Shown here piece after piece: positions 39,288 to 53,412 of a stretch of 64,000 nt of DNA. The notes below the pieces were generated by a model. It saw only the letters and a list, made by a program, of their open reading frames with translations, did not search any database and was not told the origin of the DNA. The DNA comes from Apostichopus japonicus (lineage: Eukaryota; Echinodermata; Holothuroidea; Aspidochirotida; Stichopodidae). The first letter of the stretch is position 1. Each line of letters begins with the position of its first letter. A program made the translations under genes and the position numbers. The stretch lies in assembly GCF_037975245.1 (NCBI RefSeq), contig NC_092583.1:10514764-10578763 (forward strand). Direction: 5' to 3'.

Positions 39288-39765
39288 ATTGGTCCATCGA
39301 TCTATACATATAATAAATCAAAAACATTCAGCTGTAATGAATCGTTCATCCTACTGATATTGTACCGCCAATCTTCCAGGGGAATATTAGTCCATTCCAA
39401 AGACAACTCCACTTACATTGCTGGTACAGGTCAGAGCAACATTTTTCCTTTTATTGGATTGACTGAGCATTTAGATGGATTAATCGATACCGAGAATGTC
39501 GGTAAAAGCAGCATCAATGATCCAAAGGAACCAGATTTATTATAGCTTTGATATGGAGCAGGTAACTGTTGAGTAACACTGCAGGTTAACGGAACACTGT
39601 TAACGACTGAATCCAGATAGGATTAAAGTGCTGCAAGATCGGTATTTCGAAGACCGTTTTAAGTTTTCGTCCGTCACGTGATATATTCTATCTTCATAAA
39701 GCAGAGAGTCATGTATAATTGTTGAATCTCCTTCTTCTGGATTAAGCGGGACAAACAATATGCTC
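39288..39765 (-). pseudogene. Fragment of a further Ig receptor copy (G)
   Basis: Matches the Ig domain 2 end and Ig domain 3 of gene E and pseudogene F on the minus strand. It includes the equivalents of the CSNVSG-type segment, the cysteine-bearing strand and YSYSKSCSFG-like coding, but is broken by frameshifts and has no signal peptide, membrane helix or tail. It is a dead remnant next to the right boundary element of the island. Confidence 0.75.
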
Positions 39766-40341
39766 TGAAAGAGGTTAAATTAATATTGTACTGTTTTCAC
39801 TTCCATTAGTCATACGGGGTAAGTGCAAAAAAAAACAGCAGAATTAATCCAAACATACATGCCAGTGTTTTGTACTCGGCGAAGGCAGGTAGGGCTAAAA
39901 TGAGATGTCGTCCAGGGGATGGTTAAGAGAAGGGACACCACCACCCCCCCCCCAGTAAGAAACTTGTTATAATGGAAAGGGGGGTCTTAGTGCAAAATTT
40001 TGCTATAAATTTGCAACAAATGTTGGAAGAATTTTCGACTATAGGCTGTACTGCATATACATAGTACATATTTACGTACTGTATACCAGAAATTTTAGTG
40101 GTATTTTTTTCCAGGGGGATCCCTGCATTTCACTAGAGGGCTAAGGCAGCTGTCGGGGAAATTTTATGTTGACTTAAAACTTCAGCACACTCTCCGTTTA
40201 TCCTGGCGGTTTTCCACGTACGTTGAACAACAGTAAAGTTGATTCGGGCTGCGATCTGTATTTGTGGTGTGCTTTAGGGACTAGGGTTGAGGGCAGTGTA
40301 GCATATTGGTGAGGTAATTGCACTTGTTCGTGCACAGGTTA
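39766..40341. other. Right edge of Ig island; no gene seen
   Basis: No coding signal. A C-rich run lies near 39942-39952. The sequence ends at the junction with the second large transposon copy, just after CACAGGTTA. Confidence 0.5.
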
Positions 40342-42348
40342 CAGGGGCGTATCCAGGATTTTCTAACCCGGGGGGGGGGGGGCGCGAATTACTATCTAAG
40401 CGAAGCGCCACCATTGGTTGTCGCGGAGTGTACAAGAAAATTTCTGGTTTTGATACCTCCCAGATCACCGGAAATGGCACTTCTCGGGCTTGAAAATGAC
40501 CAACCAGTTGTACACAAGTTGCCTGAGAACCAAGTATTTCTCAATAGTTTTTTTTTCCATCCATAACCTTTCTGAAGATTGTCACCAGTCACACAGTGTT
40601 GGACCTCATTGCATGTCCTGTGGATCATTCATTGCTTTTGTAGGTGATTCTACGTCACGGCCCACAATATCCGAAAACCCCACTTTTTAAGGTTTTAAGC
40701 CCATTATTTGTTGAGAATTTGAAAATTCACATTTCTCGTGAATAAAATCACTTCAAAACATACCCATAATGTTGCAAAAAAATCAATCTATGGACAACCA
40801 ATATATAGAAAAACCTCCTTGAACCCCTAACAGACAGGTCAAAATTGCACTAGTAGAGGGAAGTTTGATGAAGAATGTTGGTGAGGAAATTTTCTAAAAT
40901 TCAGACACAGTTACTTTATTGGTGTAGAAATATTGCAACCTGTTATAACGGCTATTATAAAACTTGGTTAAAGGAAATGAAAAATACTAGATATTTCCGA
41001 TATCAGATATTTCGAAACCGAATAGTACACACATAGGCGTAGGAGGCGGGGCTGCAGCCCCCTCCCCCACCAATTTTTCCCCCTGAAAATTCGAGCAATA
41101 TGCTGAGAAATTTTCGGGCACCTACTGAAAGAAAAATAAATAGCAATGATGTAGCTTAAGGAAATGAATAGTTTAAAAATTATCTCCTTGGTAATTAAAA
41201 TAAAGGTCTTACCTTGGCCGACTAATTCGCCATTACTAGTGTAAAAGAGAGTTTTGACATAATTGGACCTGTATGCTTTTTCTCCATCTACATAAGACAT
41301 TTGGTTGTTTACATTAGCATCCGGCGGTATACTGTGCAACTTTCACGGATAATACGGCACACGATGACATGCGATGTAATGACCGATGCTTGCTTATATG
41401 ATATTGGCATTAAGATGTTGAACGCGCGCTTTGCGGGCGAAAAATTTTGGCTATATTTTTCGGGCAAGTCGTTACAGCCCCCAAATCCAATTGGGCTCCT
41501 ACGCCTCTGACTACACACATAGACAGTTTTGAGGCTGTTCATCCATGGAACATGAATTTTCATGCTCACTGATATGGTGCGATATCTGCTCTTTGCTTTA
41601 CAAATTTGAACAGGCGTGTAGCGAGTAATTTACCAAGGGAGGGGCGAAGCTATATGCAAACTATCTAAGCGTAGCGCCACTATGAGTTGGCGCGGAGCGT
41701 ACAAGAAAATTTTGGCCGAAAATGCCTCCCATGTCGCTGGAAATGACACTTCCCATGCCTTGTAAGTTGCATCTAATCATTGTCTATTTTGAAATTACTA
41801 GCGATATCATAAAGAAAATTGGCTCGGGGGGGGGGGGGGCGGTCACCCCTTCCCGAAATGTGTCATGTTCCCCGACGACTCGGTCGAGTTCAAGACCAGC
41901 CACAGTTGGTTCCATATAGCACAATTGTACAATTGTTTTAAGGCGTTCATACTCACACGCTTTATGATAGACCATATATAGTATATATATAGAAACATTA
42001 GTGAGAGAGGAAAAATGGAACGTCAAAAATGGAGTTGTCGGTGTAAGGGGTAGGGTGAGGCGCACGTCCCCTCCGTAATCCTCGATCTGTCACTGGCTAC
42101 ACTGTGTATATAATAGGGATCAGCGCTGTACTCTGACTGTTCCTCTTTCTCTTCCCGGTGTCTTGGCGTTTATCTTCTACTCCCTCTTTTTCTCCTTTTT
42201 CTCTCTTTCTTCTTTTTCTTTTCCCTTCCTTCCTCTCCTCCTTTTCTTTTTTTCCCCCTCTTTTTTCCTTTTTTCTTCTCTTTTTTCCTCTCCTCTTTTC
42301 CTTACCCGGGGGGCGCGCTCCCCCAACGCCCCCCTGGATACGCGCCTG
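40342..42348. mobile_element. Large nested non-autonomous DNA transposon, copy 2 (right boundary of Ig island)
   Basis: Left terminus CAGGGGCGTATCCAGG, right terminus CCTGGATACGCGCCTG. Collinear with 20798-22695 in the same orientation, including the nested GGCGTAGGAG element (about 41033-41508), two GGAGCG/TTGGCGCG modules (near 40392 and 41655) and the polypyrimidine block near 42135-42300. CTCAG follows directly at 42349-42353. No transposase; the lysine/arginine-rich minus-strand ORF at 42097-42372 is a translation of the purine-rich strand. Confidence 0.85.
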
Positions 42349-44424
42349 CTCAGCGCTTATCGGATAAAACACGTATAGCGTCTACCAAAAGGTATACATG
42401 TTACATTGGCTAAAACATACTACAGGACGTGATCAATTACACTCAACTATCTTAGACATTGCATGGGATGGGGAGGAGGGGAGGGGAGGGAGAGATAGTA
42501 AATTTTACTAGCAATTTCAAGCTCCCAAAGGAAAACAGCAGGAAAATTATCTTTAGTCTGCTTAAATTTTATGATGCATTTATGCAGTGGGTATACACTT
42601 TCTAGGTAAATTGTACAGTATTGTAAAGTCTGGTAGAGAAGTACATAAAGTTTGCTGCATGTATACACATGACTGAACTGTGGACAATGACCCTTCTTAT
42701 GGTAGGGTGCTAATAAAATCCCATGACAGAAAACAAATGAAGAATCATTTCAGTTGTGTCTCCATTGACCAAAACCCACTCTCTCATTAAATGGGTCTGT
42801 ACTTAGGATGTAGGAATGATCAGACATAAAATCACAGCAGATTATCACAAATGGTATGGTCGGAGTATGTAGAATAATTAATGCAGAGAACATGAAAGCC
42901 CATCCACCCTCATGACAGAGTTGTCACAGGATATTTGGAAGGGAGGGTATGCGATCAGACTGAGAGCAACATTTGAGGGGGGGGGGGGGGTGGGGGGGGG
43001 GGTGGGGGAGGAGGTGTATAGCTGGACTGTGGGTAGTGCACACTGGCATGAGTGTGGCGGCCCCCTTGGTATGGGACAATTAAGGGGGAGATCCCACTGA
43101 AGCATTGTGGTTTTCTTCCTCGTCAGAAACTTATATCAGCTTCAAATCACCAGAATTTTGGAGGTATATGTAAGTAAATTAAACTGAAATATATGTAAAC
43201 TGTATGTATAGCTATCTTCCTAACTTTTTTGTTTTAAACATGGCAAATATAACTTGCTTGGGGGGGGGGGGTGGTAAGAAACCAGGGGGCATGGAATTTT
43301 TTAATGGGGGGGGGGGCACACCTCACGGACTGAATAAATACACAATAAAGCGTCATAAACACAAAAAGACCAAAGTCACTATATTTTATTTTGTAATTTG
43401 TTTAGTTGTTTCAATTTTGCAACAAAGTTGTCTTTTCCCTAATTAAAGGTTAAATTATACTCAAAATGAAAAATCGGTCAAGACATAAAAATTAAACCCT
43501 GTAAAGACAATGGTTTTCCTGAAGGAGTTAAATTCAGGACATCGAACATTCTGTTCACTCTTAAATGCGTATCTACTCAATTAAACATTGAATTTTCCCC
43601 TACAACGATTTAGAATCTATGGAGAGAATGTTAACTTTCCTCACAATAGAGTAAAAATTTAAAATTTGTACAAAAAAAATATTTCCAATCATGGGTTCAT
43701 TGTTAAGGCTTGCATGGTTGCAAAATCTATCATTTCCTTCAAATCTTTGGTGCACACATTCCCCGATAAGAAACTTGAAAACAATTGCTACACAAAATCG
43801 ATAAATGTCAGAATTCATTGGTAACTAATATTAAGACACTAGAATCCGACTGCTAGTGATATTTATTGCCAGGATTATATTTCTTGCTAAATGTAATAAC
43901 TAGATGAACAGAGAAAACAGAATAGCAAAAACAGATGGGTTACAAGTAACCTAGTATGTTCTATGGAGTAAACTGAATTAAAAGATAAAAGCTAATTCAC
44001 CTTTAAGAGAGTGGTAATGAGCAGAATAATTATAAATTGACACTAAAGGTATCGAGAAGTGCTGAAAATTTGGTATTTTGATGGCTTCCACAGAAGCAAA
44101 CAATACAAATAAAACAGGTGTTTAAAGAAATTTAAGATTTTGCCATTAAGATAAAACCTGCAGTTTATGTTTCTTTATCTGATGTTTTAGCACAGCACTT
44201 TTGAGAATGAAAAAATATTACCTAACATGAAGATGAAGAACATATTTGTACAAAAGAACTCTTTAGTTCAAAGGTCATTCTGGTGGATAAACTTATTCCT
44301 ATGATAAACAAACTTCTTGGGATTATTTTGCCATCTTTAAGGCTCGAACCAACTTCCGATAGCATTTGTGTCGTGTCGAAGAATAGATTGTTTTCACTAA
44401 TTTGCAAACCGTCAAAGACTCGCA

Positions 44425-47400
44425 CTAAGTCTTGGCCTCTTCTGCTCTCTTGCCATTATCGTTTTCCCTAGAAACGACTTGAACTTTGACCCCATTGGGT
44501 GGACAGATAAAGGCTGTAGCTTTATTCAATACTGGAGGAATCTATATAAAGAAACAGAATGCAAATATGGGTTTATGGTTCGTGACAAATATGCTGCATG
44601 CGATGTTTACGTGGATCTGGAAGCCAGCAGCAAATGTCCCGGGCTGAACGTGAAGTGTCTCGACTCCACTGTGGTAACATAGAATATCGTCGCACCTGCT
44701 TCACCGGTGAACAATGTGAGGCATTGTTAGGTGAAGACTGCCCGGTTTATTCAAAGGCAACCAACCATGTAAATCATGACAAACCAGCACATAAACAATC
44801 GTTGTTTTTAAGGATCATCAGCTGTTCAGTGTGTCTTCGCAACTATTGAAAAGTTGGTCAGTACGGGCAGAGTTGAGACCGAACATGTTCAGTCTGGGCT
44901 GTGAGCGGTTGGCTTTAGTCGACTAGCGGTATAGGGTATTATTATCAAGAACTTTTGGTCGATATGTGACAAATTGTTTGATATATCGGTGAAGACAATA
45001 CTTGGCAAAGGTTTTCATAATTTGACCTCTGCCTACTTCAGACGAAACTTTCCTACCATCCCAGAGAAGAGAAAATAAAAAAGATCATGATTTTCACTTC
45101 AGGAGATATTGTTCTGAAGAAAAACACGTTTGTCCATTCTGACCTTAAGCTAGGTAGTCTACGCAAACTCAAATATTCTGTTCTCGACGTATGCATAAGA
45201 CGAAGACGACTTGATGTTGTTCACCCTAGATCAGATTTGCATTTACGTGGAGTCACTTCCTTATTTTTGTAACCCTTTTGGTTAAAGACAAACTTCTGGG
45301 GAAAGTGATTTTAATAGTACCTGTTTTAAAAGCGCAATATCGACTACTGAAAGAGTCAATGAATATAAAGTTATATTTCTGTATTGCATTCCTCATTGGT
45401 GACCATTATTATATGATTAACTATTTAGTTCTTTCCTGATTACTGATTGTGTACTTCATTACCTGACCAGCCCCTCCCCCTCCGCCCTCCCACACAACCC
45501 CCCTCCTCTGCCACTTTCCCTTCCATGAGACAGTCATGTCATAATCACCTTGAGATGATGCTGTCATAACAGAAATGACCGGCATATTTATTATTTGAAA
45601 TAGTTGCTCTTTAAAAAGGAACAAATCAGCGATTAAACTAAAATCCTCCGTTCGACAAAAAAAAAAAAAAAAAAACAAGAAAAGAAAGCCAAACCTCGGT
45701 CTCGGGGCAAGTCTCAATCTTGAACTCTTGCAGCAGCCTCACAACAGCAAACTTGATCTCCATCATGGCTAGTCGCACACCGAGACAAGCCCTGGGACCG
45801 TCACCGAACGGAAGCCAGGATACGGGATGAATCTTACTCCTGTTCTCTTTGTTGAATCTGAAAGATGAGATATAAGAAAGAACCTTCGGTGCTCACCCTC
45901 AGTGAATCTTCAGTTTCTGCTTAGAACAAGAATTCACATTCTACTCAGCTTTACTTAGAAATAGGCATACATTAACATACATAACAGGGCTGAGCCTGGG
46001 GTAAAAAAAAAAAAAAAATCACGGGACTTTGCAAAAATTGCGGTATAGGCTCCAGTTTTCGTATGCTAAAGTGTGTTAGGATAATAGTTTTTGTCCCCGA
46101 GGTAGAAAAGAAATCACGGATCTTCCGCGAATTCGCGGAAAAAGCTCATGCCTGACATACATAAATGCATACATACATACATACACTTATACATACATAC
46201 ATACATACATACGTACACACATACATACATACATACACCCATACATACCTACATACATACACATGTCAACACCAACATGCCATCACCGTTCACATAGATT
46301 ACTGTTGCCATTGGCAAGGAATACAAAATTTAAACCATTTTTGTTATTTACCTGACAAATCATAGGAATTTGGGAATAAAAAAACCATGAATTATTAACA
46401 ACACCATGCTAGAGTGAAGGCATGGTGTAGCAGTTAGCCTGTCCACCCCACAATCATTAGGTTCCAGGTGCAAATCCACACCGGGAACCGGATTCTCTTG
46501 ACATCTTCAAAGCCACCGCTTTTGCAGATTTGTTGAGCAAAACTCTCCTGTAAGTTTCGTGAACATACCTTTTGTTCATGAATTCTTTCAGTGGTTTCAG
46601 AACAACCTTGTTCACCTTTTACCTGCATTACCAGTGATGATGGATGTGGTGCCTTCCACATTCCTCTCAATATTTGAGAAAATTGGTCGGATGTGTTTGA
46701 GATCGGTTCTTTCTTAAGACCTAGTAATAATGAGGGACGGACACAAGACTGTATCCAAAGGAACAAACTTTTCAAAATGAAGATCTTTACCTCTCGGGTC
46801 GAAATTCCTCCGGATTGTCCCATATTTCGGGATCGTGGTGGATGGCGTAAACGGGAACATATACCTGGAACCCCTCGGGTATCAGCAGGTCCTTGATGAT
46901 TATGTCGCCCTTATCGTTGTAACGTTCAAGCCTGAAAGATAAAAAAGAACTTAATATATTACACTATCATTACTAGTATCAACGATGTCATTTTATCAGA
47001 TATAACTGTTCAGGATAAAATACAGTCCAATCCTCTGTGGTGGGGGGGGGGTGGGGTGGAGAAGTGGGTGGGGCAGGGGGAGGGGAGGAAGTTGCCTTTC
47101 AGTAACAAATGCTAACAATCGCTTTAAGAATTAGCTATACCAGAAATATGTTTTTGGTTTACTTTTGCAAATGTATAATTGTTACCAGTTCTGGAAAATT
47201 CTTTAAGAATAAGTTGAACAATAGCAGACATCTGATTGGGTTACCCCGCCCCCCCCACCAATTTTATTTTAGTGACAGCTAGACACAATGCAATGACATA
47301 AATGTTCACTAAACTATAAAAAAAAAACACAAGAAAGTTTGTCTAAAAAGAAAAACTTAGAAAAGTTTTGACAGACGGAATCTGAGCAAATTAAGCTACG

Positions 47401-50302
47401 ACTGACCCCGCCGCGGGGGGATACAGACGGAGGGATTCTCGGACGAAGCAATCCAGGTATTCCATCTGGCTGAGAACCTCATAGGTTAGTTCCTCTCTGC
47501 TGGGAGCAAACATTTTCACTTCTTCAAAGAGTTGATCTTGTTTCTCAGGATTTGTGGCCAGAAGGTAAGCAGTGAAACACAAGGCTGAGTTGGTGGTTTC
47601 ATAGCCAGCCAGAAAAAATATGAAAGCCTGAAGGGGATACCAAAGAAAAAAACAACAACAATGTGTCACAGAATGAAAGAAGGTAGATGTACCCATATAA
47701 CACATTATTGAGGGCGTGGTGGCCAATTTGCTAAGGCGTCGGAATTGTGATCCAAGGATTGCTGGTTCTATTCCTGCTTAGTTCATTACGTTGTGTCCTT
47801 GGGCAAGATGCTTTATCTCACTTGCCTCTCTCCACCCAGGGGTTAAATGGGTACCTGTGAGGTAACTTGTCATTGGGCGCAGTATATAACTGCTGCCGAC
47901 TGGAGGGATTGTCTCTGGGACAGGTTATCATTGACCAGGGGATAATATAACGTCTGTAAAGCGCTTTGAGACCTATCACTGGTGTAAAGCGATATATAAA
48001 AATATAAAAAAATCAAGTCCACTTTCTAATACTTTTTATTTTTTATGATAATGTGGTTCCAAATTGTTTTCCACTTACATTTGCCATGATTTCATCTGTG
48101 GAGAGGGCGACTTTTTTCTCTGATAGTGATGCGACAGCTCCCTGATCGATGAGACTGTCCTCCGCCTCTTCATTTTCTGTCGACTCTACTCGATGGGAAT
48201 CGGCCATTAATTGAAGAATGTCCATCCTCTTAAAAACAAAATCAAACATGCAAAAGGAAAAAAAAAAAAAAAGGAGAAGAGAAGAGAGGTGATTTTCACA
48301 CAAAACTTTGTTTTGGTAACATCACAATAATGTCTCGGCGATAACCATGGTGTCAGTAAATTACCATTGTGTGTCGGCAATATATAATGGTGTCAGCAGC
48401 TATCACAGGGATGCAAAGATCATTCTAGTATGTGACCATGTCACAAGCAAGCTACAATGAGTACAACAGCTTGAGTACACGTAGAATTCTACTTTGCACA
48501 AGTACAAGTAGAATTCTACTTTGCAAGAGTACAAGTAGAATTCTACTTTGCACGAGTACAAGTAGAATTCTACTTTGCAAGAGTACAAGTAGAATTCTAC
48601 TTTGCATGAATACAATGTACATACTGCAATTTGAAAAGCCTCGATTACACCTTTGAGTTACCTGTAACTACGCTAGACTACGAGCACAAAGTCGGACTTA
48701 CTACAAGTCTGTGTCATCCTGTCTTTCATTCCTACCTTAACTTCCCCCTTGTCACGAAGTTCCAAAGCTTTAGCTATCACACCCAGGAAAAATTTCTTGA
48801 TCTTCGGATTGGTTATAGACACATCAAATAGGTCGTAGAGTTTGCCCACACCTGGTACAAGCACTGAGGGTTGGAAAAAAAACAAGTAAATAATCTCATC
48901 ATAAGCAAAAATTATTAAGTAATCTTATTGATAGATTTAACCCAGAAATATGACCACTTAACACATGTTTAGCAATTTGCCAAGACGTGCATTGGAAGCA
49001 ACTTTTATTCCAAATTTTCAAACGACATGGCAGATTTTGGGATTATTACGACGATCTGACATACAAGCCAAAGTATAAGTGTCTTCTATCTTCAATACTT
49101 CAACAGTCTTTCATGTCATGCAAAAGGAGAAGAAGAAATCATGAAAATTATTTTCATTTTCCATCCATCGGTGAATAAAATATGATTGCCAGCGCAATAA
49201 GTGTCCGAAGTTTTCTGCAAAAACTATCTTTGCAGCTAATTTTTTCAACAAAAATTTTCACCACATGGGGACTGCCCCCCCCCCCTCTGGAATCACCCCT
49301 GTGAAAGTTACGAAAAATAAATACTTACGGACTAGGATTAACTTTAAATTATAAATGGAAAAGCTGAAAGCATCTTTGGCATGCTTGACAAATGGGTCAT
49401 CTGGGTTACCCTGGGAGTCGACTTGGATACCGAAAAACACCGAGGCGACGACCTCCATACTGTAGCTACCGAAGAGACTGTAAGGAAAACAAAAGGAGGT
49501 ACGAAAAGAACAAATCAAATAAAAACCCTTGAAACATTTCAATAAATTTGTCAACTCCATTCACAGTGCAAATACATTAATTTCTTTTAATTCCCAAAGG
49601 CAAGAGAACCTTGATATCTGTGAAGCATTTCAAATTATGCAAATCTTCCTTAAGAAAAATCAGCATTTTTTAATGATATTTGCTTGGTGTCACAGTGAAG
49701 TACTATAACAATAATTAACTGGGTGGATGGTTTACCATTTTTATTTGGGGGGGGGGGACCCACCCTGCGGCTAATTTTCTTATTTACTGCAAGGGTGGCA
49801 TGATTCTATTTTTTCTGGAATTCCACACAATAAAATAATGATGATTTTGACATCATTCAAGAAACCAATGCTTATGCTACTTTTTTGGGGGGAAAAAACA
49901 AACAAACACAAAACTGTATTCAAAATAATTCTTTACTTTTAATCCCGTAATACCATAGCCAAAGACAGTCAACTTCACGAATCAATTGGCCGTTTGCTGA
50001 GGGAAAGGGTATGGTAGAGTTTTGAATGACCCAGATTTTTTTTTTTTTGGGGGGGGGGGTTTTGGGAAATGTTTTTACAAAGAAAAGGGGGAGGGGGTTT
50101 AGGGTAATTGAGTAATTCTCATACTTCTATTTGAGATGAAATTTATGAGCAAAATAATTAACTTGTTGGGAAATATACCAACTTAATTTACTGAGTGGTC
50201 AAAGTAATATTATTACTCACCCTATTTGTGCTATAATGAAGTGCCTTGTCATGAAGAAGAGACACGTTTCATATGTTTGTCATTAATTAAATAATGCAAT
50301 AC

Positions 50303-50388
<86 letters not shown>

Positions 50389-50626
50389 CATACATACATA
50401 CATACATACATACATACATACATACATACATACATACATACATACATACATACATACATACATACATACATACATACATACATACATACATACATACATA
50501 CATACATACATACATACATACATACATACATACATACATACATACATACATACATACATACATACATACATACATACATACATACATACATACATACATA
50601 CATACATACATACATACATACATACA

Positions 50627-50662
<36 letters not shown>

Positions 50663-52970
50663 TACATATATATATATAGATATATATACTGGTGGAAAAT
50701 AGACCGTGGTAATCGATGATCTTTTTCTCTTTTCAGTATTTTGTTTGCTCACTCTTTGCATTGAATGCCTCCTTCCTTTCCTTGCTGCTCTTCAAAATTC
50801 TTCAGCAAACGATCGCAACACTCATTTATCAAATTATTTATCTGCAAAAGAGAACATCGTTAACAAAAAAATTTGATGTTATTCATAGAACAGAGAATAT
50901 ATCCAAACTCAAAATCTACTTTTTGATATTCTCCTTTCCTACAAGAGCTTAAACCAACGTTCATTCAGTCAGAAGAACACCTACACATGAGCCTTTCTTC
51001 ACCAATATGTCACAGACTACAGAAGATAGGAAATTAAGACCCCGGTACAGGGCTGTTACTAAAAGCACTACTAGAACATACATTAAATGATAGTACACCC
51101 ACTCCACATATCCAGCCTGTGACATAATTGGTCAACATATTTCTTCAGAAATTCGCTTTTGAAATAATTTTTTTTACAAAGCATTTAAAGGTTGATCATT
51201 TTAGTTTTATACTTGTGGGGTAATTAAGCCATACATAACTGGGTCTGTTGTAACCGAGCAATGTACTGATCATGCACACTGGCACGTATCCACAAAAAAA
51301 TAAATTTCCTAGCGGTCAGGAACTTGCAGTTTTTTTATATAAAATAATGAATGCTCGGCTGGATATAAGCGGTCCATAAACTTTTAGGTCTACGACCCAG
51401 GATCATCCATGGTGAGCGAGCCCCCCCACCAGCACCCCCTACCCCACACCCATTAGAGTTGATGATCAGCATGCATCAAATGCTAGCTAGTGACTGTTGA
51501 CTTGATGTTACAAAATAATATAACTGAATTGATCTCGGTTGGCATGCTCTGAAAACTGTCAGAAACATGAAAATGATATTTGGAAAAGTCTTACGATGCA
51601 ACATAGCGTTTCGTGACCGGCTTTTGGGTATTTCCCCACAGTTTGCTGATCGTCGATCTAGATATAATAGGGGTCGGGTTTATCCGTGTTTCACCGTGCA
51701 GTACCTGTTTCAATTTACTCGCAGTAAAAGCGGGACTGAGGGTACTGCGGACCGCCTTCCAATGTGCATCTCTGGCATTGCTGACTGCCGCATCTAAAGG
51801 TCTGTCTTTAAAAGGTGCTTCCTGGAACGTAAAAAAATAAGACAAAAGTCGATAGAATCGGAACCCGGCGCAGCCGACATCAATCGTTTGAAGAACGTTG
51901 AGAATCGAGATGTTTTTCGTTGTCTTATTGAGGAAAAAAAATGGCAAATTCATCATTTCAAATGTTTTGTAGATGAAAGTCTGAACATTTTCAAAAAGAA
52001 AACAAGAAGCTGTTGCATTGACTATAGGAGTCAAGCTTTATTACTATAACTACGGACATCCCCAAACACAGTGCATGACATTGGGAAATAAGTACTTAAG
52101 TATAAAATAATAACAGTCTCAAATTTGACAGACTTGTCAAAACTATATAAACTATGGAAAAGGTGCCTACAGGTGACTGTTAAAACAATAATAATAGGGA
52201 GAAGGGGAATGAGGGGAGAGAGGGAGGGGGAATGGGAAGGGCAAGGATGAGAGGGATGGTCTTTCTTTAACTATGATCTATAGACCAACGACAAGTTGAA
52301 GCTAGGGACAAAGTGCCTGACTATGGAATTAATGTTTAGAAAACATCCCAAATTTGCATCAAACTTTGTATACTCACTGCATGATTGGGAAATGATGAAA
52401 ACTTGCTGATCATTATTTCTTGCAGCATGTCAAGGTCATGAATGCAGAACAAGTTTTTCCCCAATGATAGTCTACAAAATTGATGAAAATATTCCAAAGT
52501 TTGAAAAATGATTCCAAAGTTTGAAAAATGATTATAAAAACAGATGTAATAAAATGCTTGTTGGACGTTCGAGAATGACTGAACTTCTAGCATATTCTAG
52601 CATATTTGAGGCCAATACCAATGACCTTTCAGCCTCAATACTTCATCTGAATGCCTGTTCACTTTTTTTCAGTTGATCTAAGCGAGTGGTGGCCCACTCA
52701 CATGATACATGTAGTTAGTCAACAGGTGAGATGTAAAGATGAGTCAGAACTTAACACTAGCTGTAATTCACCATATATGGACATCATTTATGTACATTTG
52801 ATTTATATGCTAATAGCATTTGGCAGACAACGTTTATTTGTGGTGCAAACACTAAAGTTGGATGTATGCCATATTATGCTGTTGACCTTCAGTGAACAAA
52901 AAAATGAACCTGATGTTAATTATTAAACAGGGTATCTTTACAATATGTCACTGCTTTAGTACTTCAGGTA

Positions 52971-53031
<61 letters not shown>

Positions 53032-53366
53032 ATATATATATATAAAGTCTGTTCAAAGTATCTCTTTCGAGATCCGGCTTTAGGAATCACAAATGATTTT
53101 CGAGTTGGATAGCATCATGTTTGATCTCTAGAGTAGGGCAAAATATGTCACCAAAAACAGAACTAGTATTGTTCGATATAGGTGACAAACGCCTACAGTG
53201 GAATTACAATCTTCCTTACCGGTTTCGAACCTCTGGACATACAATCAGCGTCCATAGCCTAGTGGTTAGGGTGTCCGCGTACAGAGCGGGAGGCCCGTGG
53301 TTCTAATCCCGGTGGAGGCTGAAAGTTTTTTCACTGTTCTTGATTTTCCAACTCATTACGATTTTC

Positions 53367-53412
<46 letters not shown>

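Larger units (their letters stand above)
42349..46623. repeat. Segmental duplication, copy 1 (3' side of gene B)
   Basis: Near-identical (about 95% by eye) and collinear with 59731-64000, covering the 3' flank, exon 13, intron 12, exon 12 and part of intron 11 of gene B. Differences include small indels, G-run length changes near 42975 and 43260 versus 60355 and 60645, and a 55-base addition near 62510. The match continues past the window edge. Confidence 0.93.

Noticed and set aside
42097..42378. Lysine/arginine/glutamate-rich ORF and its F/S/L-rich opposite-strand partners
   Set aside because: Low-complexity translation of the polypyrimidine block in the large transposon; the same block at 22495-22650 gives different ORFs.
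45087..45272. 61-codon ORF with a near-identical copy at 62585-62770
   Set aside because: Conserved only because the flanking DNA is also about 95% identical; no promoter, domain or codon signal supports a gene.
50249..50761. Long ORFs on both strands (up to 170 codons)
   Set aside because: They are translations of AT and CATA simple repeats lacking stops (Y-V-C-M, Y-I-H-T patterns), inside an intron of P450 gene B.
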